DNA of 42,234 nt from Ramlibacter sp. (lineage in GTDB: Bacteria; Pseudomonadota; Gammaproteobacteria; Burkholderiales; Burkholderiaceae_C), in contig JAURKV010000193.1 of the NCBI GenBank assembly GCA_030831585.1, positions 1 through 42,234 of the forward strand. The letters run 5' to 3'. Shown here in pieces: positions 19,934-27,666 of this stretch. How positions within the stretch are numbered: position 1 is the first letter of the stretch; every line of letters begins with the position of its first letter. Under the pieces are notes generated by a model that searched no databases, had not been told where the DNA came from, and saw only the letters and a list, made by a program, of their open reading frames with translations. Made by a program: the position numbers and the translations under genes.

Positions 19934-19974
19934 ACTGATCAAACAAGCGGAAAAAACGATTAGACCAGATCAGT
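19934..19974. promoter_or_regulatory. Candidate LysR operator in divergent intergenic region
   Basis: Perfect 7-bp inverted repeat ACTGATC (19934-19940) - N27 - GATCAGT (19968-19974), between the LysR start and the CMD-like gene. Confidence 0.45.
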
Positions 19975-20019
19975 CACGCGACCCAGAATCCCGGCGAAAG
20001 TCAAACGCAGAAGGACCCC

Positions 20020-20352
20020 ATGCAAGACAAGCCCCCGATGAATGCCGCCCGCCAGGCCCTGGGTGAAATCGCTCCCGCTCTCGCCGACTTGAGCGACAAC
20101 ATGCTGTTCGGACAGATCTGGGAGCGGCCCCAGCTGTCTAAACGAGACCGCAGTCTGATCACCTGCACCGCCCTCGTAGCCCTGGGCTGGACAGAGCAGA
20201 TGAAAACCCACTTCCCACGCGCGATCCGCAATGGCGTGAAGAAGGAGGAGCTGATCGAAATGATCACCCACATGGCCTTCTATTCGGGCTGGCCCAGCGC
20301 TGTCACGGCCGCCCTCAACGCCAAGGAAATCTTCGAGAAGGAATCCGCATGA
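20020..20352 (+). CDS. Carboxymuconolactone decarboxylase family protein
   Basis: LSKRDRSLITCTALVALGWTEQMKTHFPRAIRNGVKKEELIEMITHMAFYSGWPSAVTA typical of CMD proteins. Confidence 0.88.
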   Translation: MQDKPPMNAARQALGEIAPALADLSDNMLFGQIWERPQLSKRDRSLITCTALVALGWTEQMKTHFPRAIRNGVKKEELIEMITHMAFYSGWPSAVTAALNAKEIFEKESA

Positions 20353-21254
20353 CCATCGGCTACGTCGGACTGGGAAGCATGGGTGGCGCCCTCGCCCGCC
20401 GCCTGCAGCTAACCCACCCGCTGCGGGTGTATGACCTGAACCCGCAGGCTGTTGCGCGCATGGTCGAGGCAGGGGCTACCGCCTGCGCCAGCCTGGGCGA
20501 GCTGGCCACCAGCTGCGACACTATCTTCCTGTGCCTGCCCAAATCGGAGCATGTCCGCACGGCCATCTTCGGCCCTGGGGGACTGGCCAGCGCGCTCCAG
20601 CCCGGCACCCTACTGGTGGACCAGACCACCGGCGACCCACGGGCGACGCAGGCCATGGCTGCGGAGCTGGCAACGCAAGGCGTGACGCTGATCGACGCGC
20701 CCGTCAGCGGCGGCGCCGCTGGGGCGCAGGCAGGCACCATTGCCATCATGCTGGGCGCCGAGGAGCCCGAGCGCGCGCGTATCGCGCCGGTGCTGGCGGC
20801 GATCAGCCCCAACGTCTTCCATGCCGGAGGCGTTGGTACCGGCCAGGCGATGAAGCTGGTGAACAACCTGGTCTCGGGCGCCCAGCGCCTGCTGTCGATG
20901 GAGGGCCTGGCCCTGGCAGCGAAGAACGGCATCGACCCGGAGCGGGCGCTGCAAATCCTATCGGCGGGCGGCGCGCGCAACGCCTTCTTCGAGAAGCAGG
21001 CCGCGCCTATCCTGAAGGGGCAGATGGATGTTGGCTTCACCCTGGGCCTGATGGCCAAGGACATGCGCCTGGCCTGCGAGTTCAGCGCCGACTCCGGCGT
21101 GCCGGTGTTCTTTGGTAGCGTGGCCCACGAGGTCTACAAGATGTGCATCAGCCAGATGGGCGCCGAGGCGCAGGTGACCACTGCCGCCATCGTGATGGAC
21201 CAGCTCGCGGGTACGCAGGTGGTGCCCGCAAAGGCGATCACCACCTCAAAATAG
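20349..21254 (+). CDS. NAD(P)-dependent beta-hydroxyacid dehydrogenase (3-hydroxyisobutyrate dehydrogenase / tartronate semialdehyde reductase family)
   Basis: IGYVGLGSMGGALARRL, DAPVSGGAAGAQAGTIAIMLGA, GVGTGQAMKLVNNL; ATGA overlap with upstream gene. Confidence 0.9.
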   Translation: MTIGYVGLGSMGGALARRLQLTHPLRVYDLNPQAVARMVEAGATACASLGELATSCDTIFLCLPKSEHVRTAIFGPGGLASALQPGTLLVDQTTGDPRATQAMAAELATQGVTLIDAPVSGGAAGAQAGTIAIMLGAEEPERARIAPVLAAISPNVFHAGGVGTGQAMKLVNNLVSGAQRLLSMEGLALAAKNGIDPERALQILSAGGARNAFFEKQAAPILKGQMDVGFTLGLMAKDMRLACEFSADSGVPVFFGSVAHEVYKMCISQMGAEAQVTTAAIVMDQLAGTQVVPAKAITTSK

Positions 21255-21404
21255 CACTGGTGCGCTCTCCCAACAAAACCGCCAAGAGCGGCTCTGCTAG
21301 GTAAGCCCGGCAAGGGGCTCAAGAATTCCGGGCGTCGTGCGTGAGAAAATCTTCGCAACATAAGGCAGTCTTTTGCACACTCAGGTCAAGATGAGGAGCA
21401 TCCC

Positions 21405-22487
21405 ATGAGTCAGGCGGCACCCGATGACAGCGACACCGAAAAACCCGTCTACGGCCGCCAAATGAAGGCCGGGCGCGACGAACCGATTCTTGAGCCAGAC
21501 CTGCCGATCGTCGACGCCCACCACCACTTGTTCGACCGGCCCGCCAAGGCTGGCATGGCGCCCATACGCTACCTGCTGGACGACTACCTGGAAGACGCGA
21601 ATGCGGGCCACCGCATCGTGGCCTCGGTCTATGTCGAGACGCTGGCCTACGCACGCGCTGATGGACCGGAGGTGATGCGCGCCGTGGGCGAAGTAGAGTT
21701 TGCCAATGGGGTAGCGGCGGTGGCGGCCAGCGGCCGCTACGGCCCCTGCCGCGTGGCTGCGGGGATCGTGGGCTATGCCGACCTGCGCCTGGGCGATGCG
21801 ATCGCCCCGTTGCTGGACCGCTGTCTCGAGGCAGCGCCCGACCGCTACCGCGGCATCCGCCAGGTGACGATGGTTCATTACACCGAGGCGCCCTATAAGT
21901 TCATCCCAGTGCGCCCGCCCAAGGATGTGATGACCAGCCCGGGCTTTCGCCCGGCCTTCGAGCACTTGATCAAGCGCAATCTGAGCTTCGACGCCGCGGT
22001 GTTCCACCACCAGATCCCGGAAATCATCGCCCTGGCCGACGCCTTTCCCCAGGCCACCATCATCCTCAACCACTGCGGCAGCGCCATCCTGATGGACGAG
22101 ACCGACGAAGCCGGCCGGCAGCGGGTGTTCGAGCACTGGCGCACGTTGATGCGCGAGCTGGCGCGACGGCCCAACGTCTATTGCAAGGTCGGCGGCATGG
22201 GCCTGATTCCCTGGCACTTCGGCCTGGAGGCGCGGCGCGACCCGATCGGCTACCAGGAGCTGGCGCGCCTGTGGGGCCCGTGGGTGACGGAGAGCATCGA
22301 GGCCTTCGGCGCCGAGCGCTGCATGATGGAAAGTGACTACCCGCCCGATAGCCGCTCGGCCGGCTTCGTGCCGCTTTGGAATGCGCTCAAGCACATCGTG
22401 CGGTCGGCGTCGGCCTCGGAGAAGGCTGCCCTCTTTCACGGCACCGCCTCCCGGGTGTACCGCCTGACCGTCCCCGGGCTGGCCTGA
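21405..22487 (+). CDS. Amidohydrolase family 2 (TIM-barrel metal-dependent hydrolase)
   Basis: IVDAHHHLFDRP, AAVFHHQIPEIIALADAFPQATIILNHCG, NVYCKVGGMG, ERCMMESDYPPD. Confidence 0.85.
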   Translation: MSQAAPDDSDTEKPVYGRQMKAGRDEPILEPDLPIVDAHHHLFDRPAKAGMAPIRYLLDDYLEDANAGHRIVASVYVETLAYARADGPEVMRAVGEVEFANGVAAVAASGRYGPCRVAAGIVGYADLRLGDAIAPLLDRCLEAAPDRYRGIRQVTMVHYTEAPYKFIPVRPPKDVMTSPGFRPAFEHLIKRNLSFDAAVFHHQIPEIIALADAFPQATIILNHCGSAILMDETDEAGRQRVFEHWRTLMRELARRPNVYCKVGGMGLIPWHFGLEARRDPIGYQELARLWGPWVTESIEAFGAERCMMESDYPPDSRSAGFVPLWNALKHIVRSASASEKAALFHGTASRVYRLTVPGLA

Positions 22488-22500
22488 ACTGACCGCGTCT

Positions 22501-23673
22501 TTGCCCCGCCCCCCACTCTGGCTGCTTACCGTCATCACCATCGGTGCCAGCGTCGGCATGCACCTGATGGTGCCGGCCCTGCCCGTGGCGGCGGCGGACC
22601 TGGGTGTCTCTGCCGGTCAGATGCAGCTGGCGATATCCGTCTACCTGCTCTCGCTCGCCCTGGGGCAGCTGCTATGGGGACCGGTGTCCGACAGCGTCGG
22701 CCGTCGTCGGGCCTTGGTGGTGGGCACAACGCTCTTTGCCCTGGGAGGCCTGGCCGCCGCCTGCGCACCCAGCCTGGAGCTACTGCTGGTCGCGCGGGTG
22801 GTTCAAGCGCTGGGCGCAGCCTGCGGCATGTCGCTGGGCCGGGCCATCATCCGTGACACCAGCGAGGGCGTGGAGATGGTGCGCCAGTTGGCCCTTCTGG
22901 CCCTGGTGGTCCTGCTGTCCCCCGGGCTGGCACCGATGCTCGGCGGCGCCCTCGCCCATACGTTCGGCTGGCGCGCGATGCTCGGTCTGCTGGGAGCGCT
23001 GGGCCTGTTCAGCCTCTGGATGACGGTGCAACGCCTGCCCGAGACCTGCCCCTCCATCAAGCCCTTCGATGCCCGGCGTATTGCGACCGACTATGGCGAC
23101 CTGGTGCGTGACCTGCGCTTCACGGGGCTGGCCCTGGGGACCGCCGGCCTCAACACCGCGGCCTTCGCCTTTCTGGCCGTGGCCCCGGTGCTTCTCACGC
23201 GGCAGATGGGCCTCAGCCTGGCCGAGGTCGGCCTGTGCTCGGGGCTGGTGATGATGGGCCTGGCCTTGGGCAATGCGCTCACCAGCCTTCTCGTCCGCCG
23301 TATTGCGCCGCACCGCCTGGCGGCGGCCGGCTTGTTGCTGGCGCTCGCGGGCGCGCTGGCCCTGCTCGCTCTGGAGATGGGGCAACAGTTGAATCTGACC
23401 AACATGCTCATTGCACTGGTCACCATGAACTGCGGTGCCGGAATGGTCTCTCCGGTGATGACGGCCCGCGCCTACACCTTCCGACCCACCCAGGCCGGCA
23501 CCGCGGCGGGTGTGCAAGGCTGCACGCTCATGGTGATGGCCGCCGTTTCAGGCAGCCTGGTGAGTCCGGACTCCGACCCGGCACACAGTTGCGCCGTGGT
23601 GATGCTTTGTGTGGTGGTCGTGTCCTGCGGCTGCATCGCATTAGCGACCCATCTCGCGCGGCGCAGGGCCTGA
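22501..23673 (+). CDS. MFS transporter, Bcr/CflA-like multidrug efflux type
   Basis: 12-TM pattern; GQLLWGPVSDSVGRRRALVVGTTLFALGGLAAACAPSLELLLVARVVQALGAACGMSLGRAIIRD; TTG start. Confidence 0.85.
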   Translation: MPRPPLWLLTVITIGASVGMHLMVPALPVAAADLGVSAGQMQLAISVYLLSLALGQLLWGPVSDSVGRRRALVVGTTLFALGGLAAACAPSLELLLVARVVQALGAACGMSLGRAIIRDTSEGVEMVRQLALLALVVLLSPGLAPMLGGALAHTFGWRAMLGLLGALGLFSLWMTVQRLPETCPSIKPFDARRIATDYGDLVRDLRFTGLALGTAGLNTAAFAFLAVAPVLLTRQMGLSLAEVGLCSGLVMMGLALGNALTSLLVRRIAPHRLAAAGLLLALAGALALLALEMGQQLNLTNMLIALVTMNCGAGMVSPVMTARAYTFRPTQAGTAAGVQGCTLMVMAAVSGSLVSPDSDPAHSCAVVMLCVVVVSCGCIALATHLARRRA

Positions 23674-23701
23674 AAGCGGACCTGCGAAGGCGCCATCAGG
23701 G

Positions 23702-24706
23702 TCAGGGCGTCGTGGCCAGCGTGTCGCACCAACGCAGAAGCCGGGCAACGCCTTCCTCCAGCGAGACGCGGGGCTCCCAACCCAAAAGGCGCTGTGCACG
23801 TTCACGGCTATAGTTCTGGCGCGGGGTGACCGGCATGCTCGCGCCGGCACGCACACTGCCTGGGGCATCTGCCTGCACCGGCCGCAGCGCGCTACCCGCG
23901 AGCCGCAACACCATTTCGATCGCGTCCTTGCGCGAGATGTCCGTGCCGCTGCAAATGTTGAGGGCCTCGCCGGAGAGGTCGCTCTCCATCGCCATCACAT
24001 TGGCACGTGCCACGTCCTCGACATGGATGTAGTCATGCCGCTGCTCGCCGCTGCCCTCCACCTCAGGTGGCAGACCCTGGCGCACACGCAGGCAGGCCGC
24101 TGCCAAGCCGCCGCCCACCAGCGCACGCCGGTGCTGGCGGTTGCCATAGACCGCGGTGTAGCGCAGGGCCACATAGTCCACCTGATGCCGCTCGCGATAG
24201 AGGCGCAGCATCGACTCGCCAATGGCCTTGGACGCGCCATACAGTGCCATTGCGGCGGGCACCTCCTGCCATCGCAGGGGGAAGTCCTCGGTAATCGGGT
24301 CTCCCTCCGGCACGCCATACACGCCGGCGGAGGAACTGAACACCACCTTGCCGACGCCACGTATCCGGCAGGCCTCGGCCGTGTTGTAGAGGCCGCGCAT
24401 ATTGACATCCATCCCCAGCCACGGGTCCTGGCCGATGGTGCTGGCCATGAGGCCAACGACATGGAAGGCGCCGTCGGCCCCTTCCAGGGCGGCAACCACC
24501 TGCTCCAGACGCAGGATGTCTGCGCGCACCAGGCGGCAGCGCGGATCGGCCAGCAAGTCGCGGACTCCGTCTTCGCTGCCGAGTGAGAGGTTATCCACCA
24601 GAACCACTTCCCGGGCGCCCGCGAGCAGCAGTTGGTCGGCGATATGCGAGCCGACCTGGCTCGCGCCGCCAAGCACGACGAAGTGTCCGTTCTGGATCTG
24701 GGGCAT
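23702..24706 (-). CDS. NAD-dependent epimerase/dehydratase family protein
   Basis: GGASQVGSHIADQLLLAGAREVVLVDNLS, SSSAGVYG, YGASKAIGE (YxxxK), DYIHVEDVARANVMAM. Confidence 0.88.
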   Translation of the reverse strand: MPQIQNGHFVVLGGASQVGSHIADQLLLAGAREVVLVDNLSLGSEDGVRDLLADPRCRLVRADILRLEQVVAALEGADGAFHVVGLMASTIGQDPWLGMDVNMRGLYNTAEACRIRGVGKVVFSSSAGVYGVPEGDPITEDFPLRWQEVPAAMALYGASKAIGESMLRLYRERHQVDYVALRYTAVYGNRQHRRALVGGGLAAACLRVRQGLPPEVEGSGEQRHDYIHVEDVARANVMAMESDLSGEALNICSGTDISRKDAIEMVLRLAGSALRPVQADAPGSVRAGASMPVTPRQNYSRERAQRLLGWEPRVSLEEGVARLLRWCDTLATTP

Positions 24707-24768
24707 GGTCGTTTCCTTTTACTCGAGAGGCCCGCGCGGGGGATCCGCAACCAGGCCGCAGGCAGTGC

Positions 24769-25569
24769 CTACTTCCAGGCCTCCTGCACGAAGTCGCACA
24801 TCACGTCGAGCACGGCTACCACCATCGCGTCGCCGTCGGCGGTGCGGCATCCGGCGGCCCGCGCCGCCTTGATCAGTTCGGTCTCGCCGTGACCAGCCAC
24901 CACATCGCCGACAAACATGCGGGCCGTCAGCCGGGCCGGGTCGAGCGGCAGGGGGTCGCCCTCGGCCATACCCATGGGCGTGGCATTGCTGACCACGTCA
25001 AACCCGGTCGGATCGCCTGAGCCGACGTGCACCCGCGCCCCGGCCTTGGGTTGCAGCATGGCGACCAGTTTCTGGGCCCGCGCCGTGTCAACATCGTGCA
25101 CCGCCACCTCGGCCGCGCCGGCCTCGAGCATCGAGATAACGATGGCGCTGCCCGCACCGCCGGCGCCCAAGACCAGCACCCGTGCACCCTGAATGGTCGC
25201 GCCGTTGTCGATCTGCGCCTTGACGAAGGCATCGCCGTCAGTCGTGTGGCCATGCCAAGAGCCGTCCTTGTTGCGGCGGATGGCGGCAACGACCCCCAGC
25301 ATGCGTGAGGTCTCGGAGACCGTGGCGCAGTAGGCATAGCCGGCTGTCTTGTGAGGCATCGTCAGGCTAAAGCCGTCGACGTTGCGGGTGGCGGCCAGGC
25401 CGGCGATCACGGTTTCCAGCGCGCCCTCGGGCACCTCGAGCGGCAGCGAGATCATGTTCATTCCGCGCTTGGCCATGTGCTTGCTGAGCCAGTCCGGCGA
25501 GCGCGCATAGATGATGGGGTCGCCGAGAAGCGGATAAAGCCGGGTACGGCCGTTGAGATTGACGGTCAT
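24769..25569 (-). CDS. Shikimate dehydrogenase-like (AroE-superfamily) oxidoreductase, atypical substrate motif
   Basis: LGDPIIYARSPDWLSKHM, FSLTMPHKTAGYAY, HGHTTDGDAF, VLGAGGAGSAIVISMLEAGAAEVAVHDVD, VSNATPMGM. Confidence 0.82.
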   Translation of the reverse strand: MTVNLNGRTRLYPLLGDPIIYARSPDWLSKHMAKRGMNMISLPLEVPEGALETVIAGLAATRNVDGFSLTMPHKTAGYAYCATVSETSRMLGVVAAIRRNKDGSWHGHTTDGDAFVKAQIDNGATIQGARVLVLGAGGAGSAIVISMLEAGAAEVAVHDVDTARAQKLVAMLQPKAGARVHVGSGDPTGFDVVSNATPMGMAEGDPLPLDPARLTARMFVGDVVAGHGETELIKAARAAGCRTADGDAMVVAVLDVMCDFVQEAWK

Positions 25570-25599
25570 GGGTATATCAGGGGTGGTGGTGAAGCAGGG

Positions 25600-26310
25600 T
25601 CAGGCCAATTCCCTCGGGCCGCGCCAGGATCCGTCTGGGACCCGCTGGCCCTTCTGGGCTGCCTGCAGGGCGCGCGCCATCGAGGCAGCACGAAGCGGGA
25701 TGCAATAGCCTGGCATGCCGCGCTCGAAACGCCAGCTCTCGGCCAGCGGCCCGGCGTCGACCGCGTCGTAGCCGATCTCGTCCAGAAAGGCCGCCACCTG
25801 CCGGCGGGCAGCAGCGTCGTCACCCGCGATCGGCAGGGCCCGACGGTCCGTTGCGCCACTTGCGCTGCTTGCGCTGCTTGCGCTGCTGGCGCTGCTGGCG
25901 CGGGCATGGGGCACGATGTCGCGCGCCATGATGGCGTTGAAGACCTTCACCACCCTGGCGCCAGGCAGCTGGCGCGCCAGCACCTGGCCGCTGGTGTCCG
26001 TCATGGCGTCGAGCGCCGCGTCGGCGCCATCGCGGCCGGGGTAGTGGTTGCAGGCGTCCATGACCACCTTTCCTGCGAGCGATGCGCCGGACAGCGTGCG
26101 GCAGGCATGAAAGGGGATCGCCACCAGCACCATGTCGCCAAACACAGCGGCCTCTTCGGCGGTGCCGGCCTGGCAGCCCAATGACGCAGCCAAGTCCCCG
26201 AGCGTTTGCGGGCCGCGCGAGTTGCTCACCATCACCTCGTGGCCATTTTTCAGCGCCAAAGTTGCGACGGCCTGCGCGATCAAGCCAGCGCCCAAGATGC
26301 CTAATTTCAT
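25600..26310 (-). CDS. NADPH-dependent F420 reductase-like / NAD(P)-binding oxidoreductase
   Basis: MKLGILGAGLIAQAVATLALKNGHEVMVSNSRGPQTL (Rossmann, NADP-type SNSR); start taken at 26310. Confidence 0.8.
   Translation of the reverse strand: MKLGILGAGLIAQAVATLALKNGHEVMVSNSRGPQTLGDLAASLGCQAGTAEEAAVFGDMVLVAIPFHACRTLSGASLAGKVVMDACNHYPGRDGADAALDAMTDTSGQVLARQLPGARVVKVFNAIMARDIVPHARASSASSASSASSASGATDRRALPIAGDDAAARRQVAAFLDEIGYDAVDAGPLAESWRFERGMPGYCIPLRAASMARALQAAQKGQRVPDGSWRGPRELA
25853..25897 (-). repeat. 9-bp in-frame tandem repeat inside the oxidoreductase gene
   Basis: GCGCCACTT, GCGCTGCTT, GCGCTGCTT, GCGCTGCTG, GCGCTGCTG; encodes the SSASSASSASSAS stretch on the minus strand. Confidence 0.85.
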
Positions 26311-26333
26311 TGCGTCCCCGCTTTCAAATACTA

Positions 26334-26344
26334 TGCATGATGCA
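26334..26344. promoter_or_regulatory. Candidate operator palindrome TGCAT-G-ATGCA
   Basis: Perfect 5-bp arms, just upstream of the minus-strand oxidoreductase start (26310); near copy at 30210..30220. Confidence 0.4.
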
Positions 26345-26483
26345 GGATTAGAGGCGGGCTCGGCAACGATGGCACACCTTCGGCCAGGCCCCGCCGGCCG
26401 TTTTGTCACCCCAGTCCGAAATGGAACCCATCAGTTATCGCAGAGCCTATTGACGAGCGAAGCCAATTAATCGATTATGCATT

Positions 26484-26501
26484 ATGTTCTTTATCGAACA
26501 T
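26484..26501. promoter_or_regulatory. Inverted repeat ATGTTC-TTTATC-GAACAT upstream of the Bug receptor gene
   Basis: Perfect 6-bp arms within an AT-rich divergent intergenic region; adjacent palindrome TAATCGATTA at 26468-26477. Confidence 0.45.
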
Positions 26502-26546
26502 CGCCCAAACCGAGCGCAACAACCGAAGAGACATCTGGAGACAAGC

Positions 26547-27554
26547 ATGAACACCCGACCCAAAGCGACGAACACGCGCGGTCTGTCACGACGTGACTTT
26601 TCATTGGCCTTGCTGGCCGGCGCAGCCGCTCCCGGATGGGCCCAAGGCAATGCCGCCCCAACCTACCCCAACAAGGCCATCCGCATCGTGGTGCCGATCT
26701 CGCCGGGCTCGGCGACCGACGGCACGGCCCGCTTCGTCGCCAGCGCACTGGGCACAGCCTGGAATACCTCGGTCGTGGTCGAGAACCGCCCCGGGGCGGG
26801 CATCATCCAGGGCACCGAGGTTGTCGCCAAGGCACCGGCCGACGGCTACACGCTGCTGTTCACCTACGCTGCCCACTATTCCCAGTCTTGGGTACAAGCC
26901 ACCCCCTATGACCCCGTCAAAGACTTTGAACCTATCGCGCAGCTGATCGACACCCAGCTGATCCTCGCAGTCCGCACCGATTCACCGTTCAAGAACGTAG
27001 CCGACGTGATTGCCGCTGCCAAGCAAAAGCCGGGGGTCTTGTCCTACGGAACCGCCGGGATCGGCACCACCGGTCATATGTGCGGCGCCATGTTTGAGCT
27101 GCTGGCGAAGGTCAAGCTCAATCACGTGCCCTACAAGGCAGCCAGCCAGGTGCCGATCGACGCCGCCAGCGGTCAGACCGACATGATGTTCGGCGGCACC
27201 TCCTCGGCCATGCCCCTGATTCGTGCCGGCAGGCTGCGAGCCCTGGCAGTGACCGGCACCACCCGGTCATCAAGCTTCCCCGATGTACCGACCCTGGCCG
27301 AGCTGGGTCTGACCGGCTACGACGTGTCCTCACCCGTCTGGATGATGGCGCCGCGCGGCACGCCGCAGCCCATCATCGCCAAGCTGTCCGCCGAACTCGT
27401 GCGGATTGCCAACTCGGCAGATTTCAAGGAGTACGTGATGAAGTTCGCGGGCGACCCCCTGCCGCTGACGTCCACCGTACTGGCCGCGAACGCCCCGAAG
27501 GAAAACGCGAAGTGGAAGCAGTTGGTCGAGATGACCAAGCCCGCCGCTCAGTGA
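26547..27554 (+). CDS. Tripartite tricarboxylate transporter substrate-binding protein (Bug/TctC family), Tat-like signal
   Basis: MNTRPKATNTRGLSRRDFSLALLAGAAAPGWAQG; YPNKAIRIVVPISPGSATDGTARFV, GTTGHMCGAMFELLAKVKLNHVPYKAASQV. Confidence 0.9.
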   Translation: MNTRPKATNTRGLSRRDFSLALLAGAAAPGWAQGNAAPTYPNKAIRIVVPISPGSATDGTARFVASALGTAWNTSVVVENRPGAGIIQGTEVVAKAPADGYTLLFTYAAHYSQSWVQATPYDPVKDFEPIAQLIDTQLILAVRTDSPFKNVADVIAAAKQKPGVLSYGTAGIGTTGHMCGAMFELLAKVKLNHVPYKAASQVPIDAASGQTDMMFGGTSSAMPLIRAGRLRALAVTGTTRSSSFPDVPTLAELGLTGYDVSSPVWMMAPRGTPQPIIAKLSAELVRIANSADFKEYVMKFAGDPLPLTSTVLAANAPKENAKWKQLVEMTKPAAQ

Positions 27555-27588
27555 GTCCCCACTCGCGTAGGGACACCGGTAGGCGCTC

Positions 27589-27624
27589 GCGTCTTCCCGG
27601 GCGTCCTCGCGGGCGTCTTCCATC
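27589..27624. repeat. Short degenerate 12-bp tandem repeat in intergenic region
   Basis: GCGTCTTCCCGG / GCGTCCTCGCGG / GCGTCTTCCATC. Confidence 0.5.
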
Positions 27625-27666
27625 CAATCCGGGGAGCCCCCCCGGGGGTAGGCTCCACCCCGGGCG

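Noticed and set aside
21270-21404. Possible hairpin or riboswitch-like leader before the amidohydrolase gene (GCCCGG...CCGGGC)
   Set aside because: Only a 6-bp stem with a large loop and no recognisable riboswitch core.
25853-25897. Tandem repeat considered as a CRISPR-like or regulatory array
   Set aside because: Units are contiguous 9-mers with no spacers, inside a coding frame; treated as a coding microsatellite.
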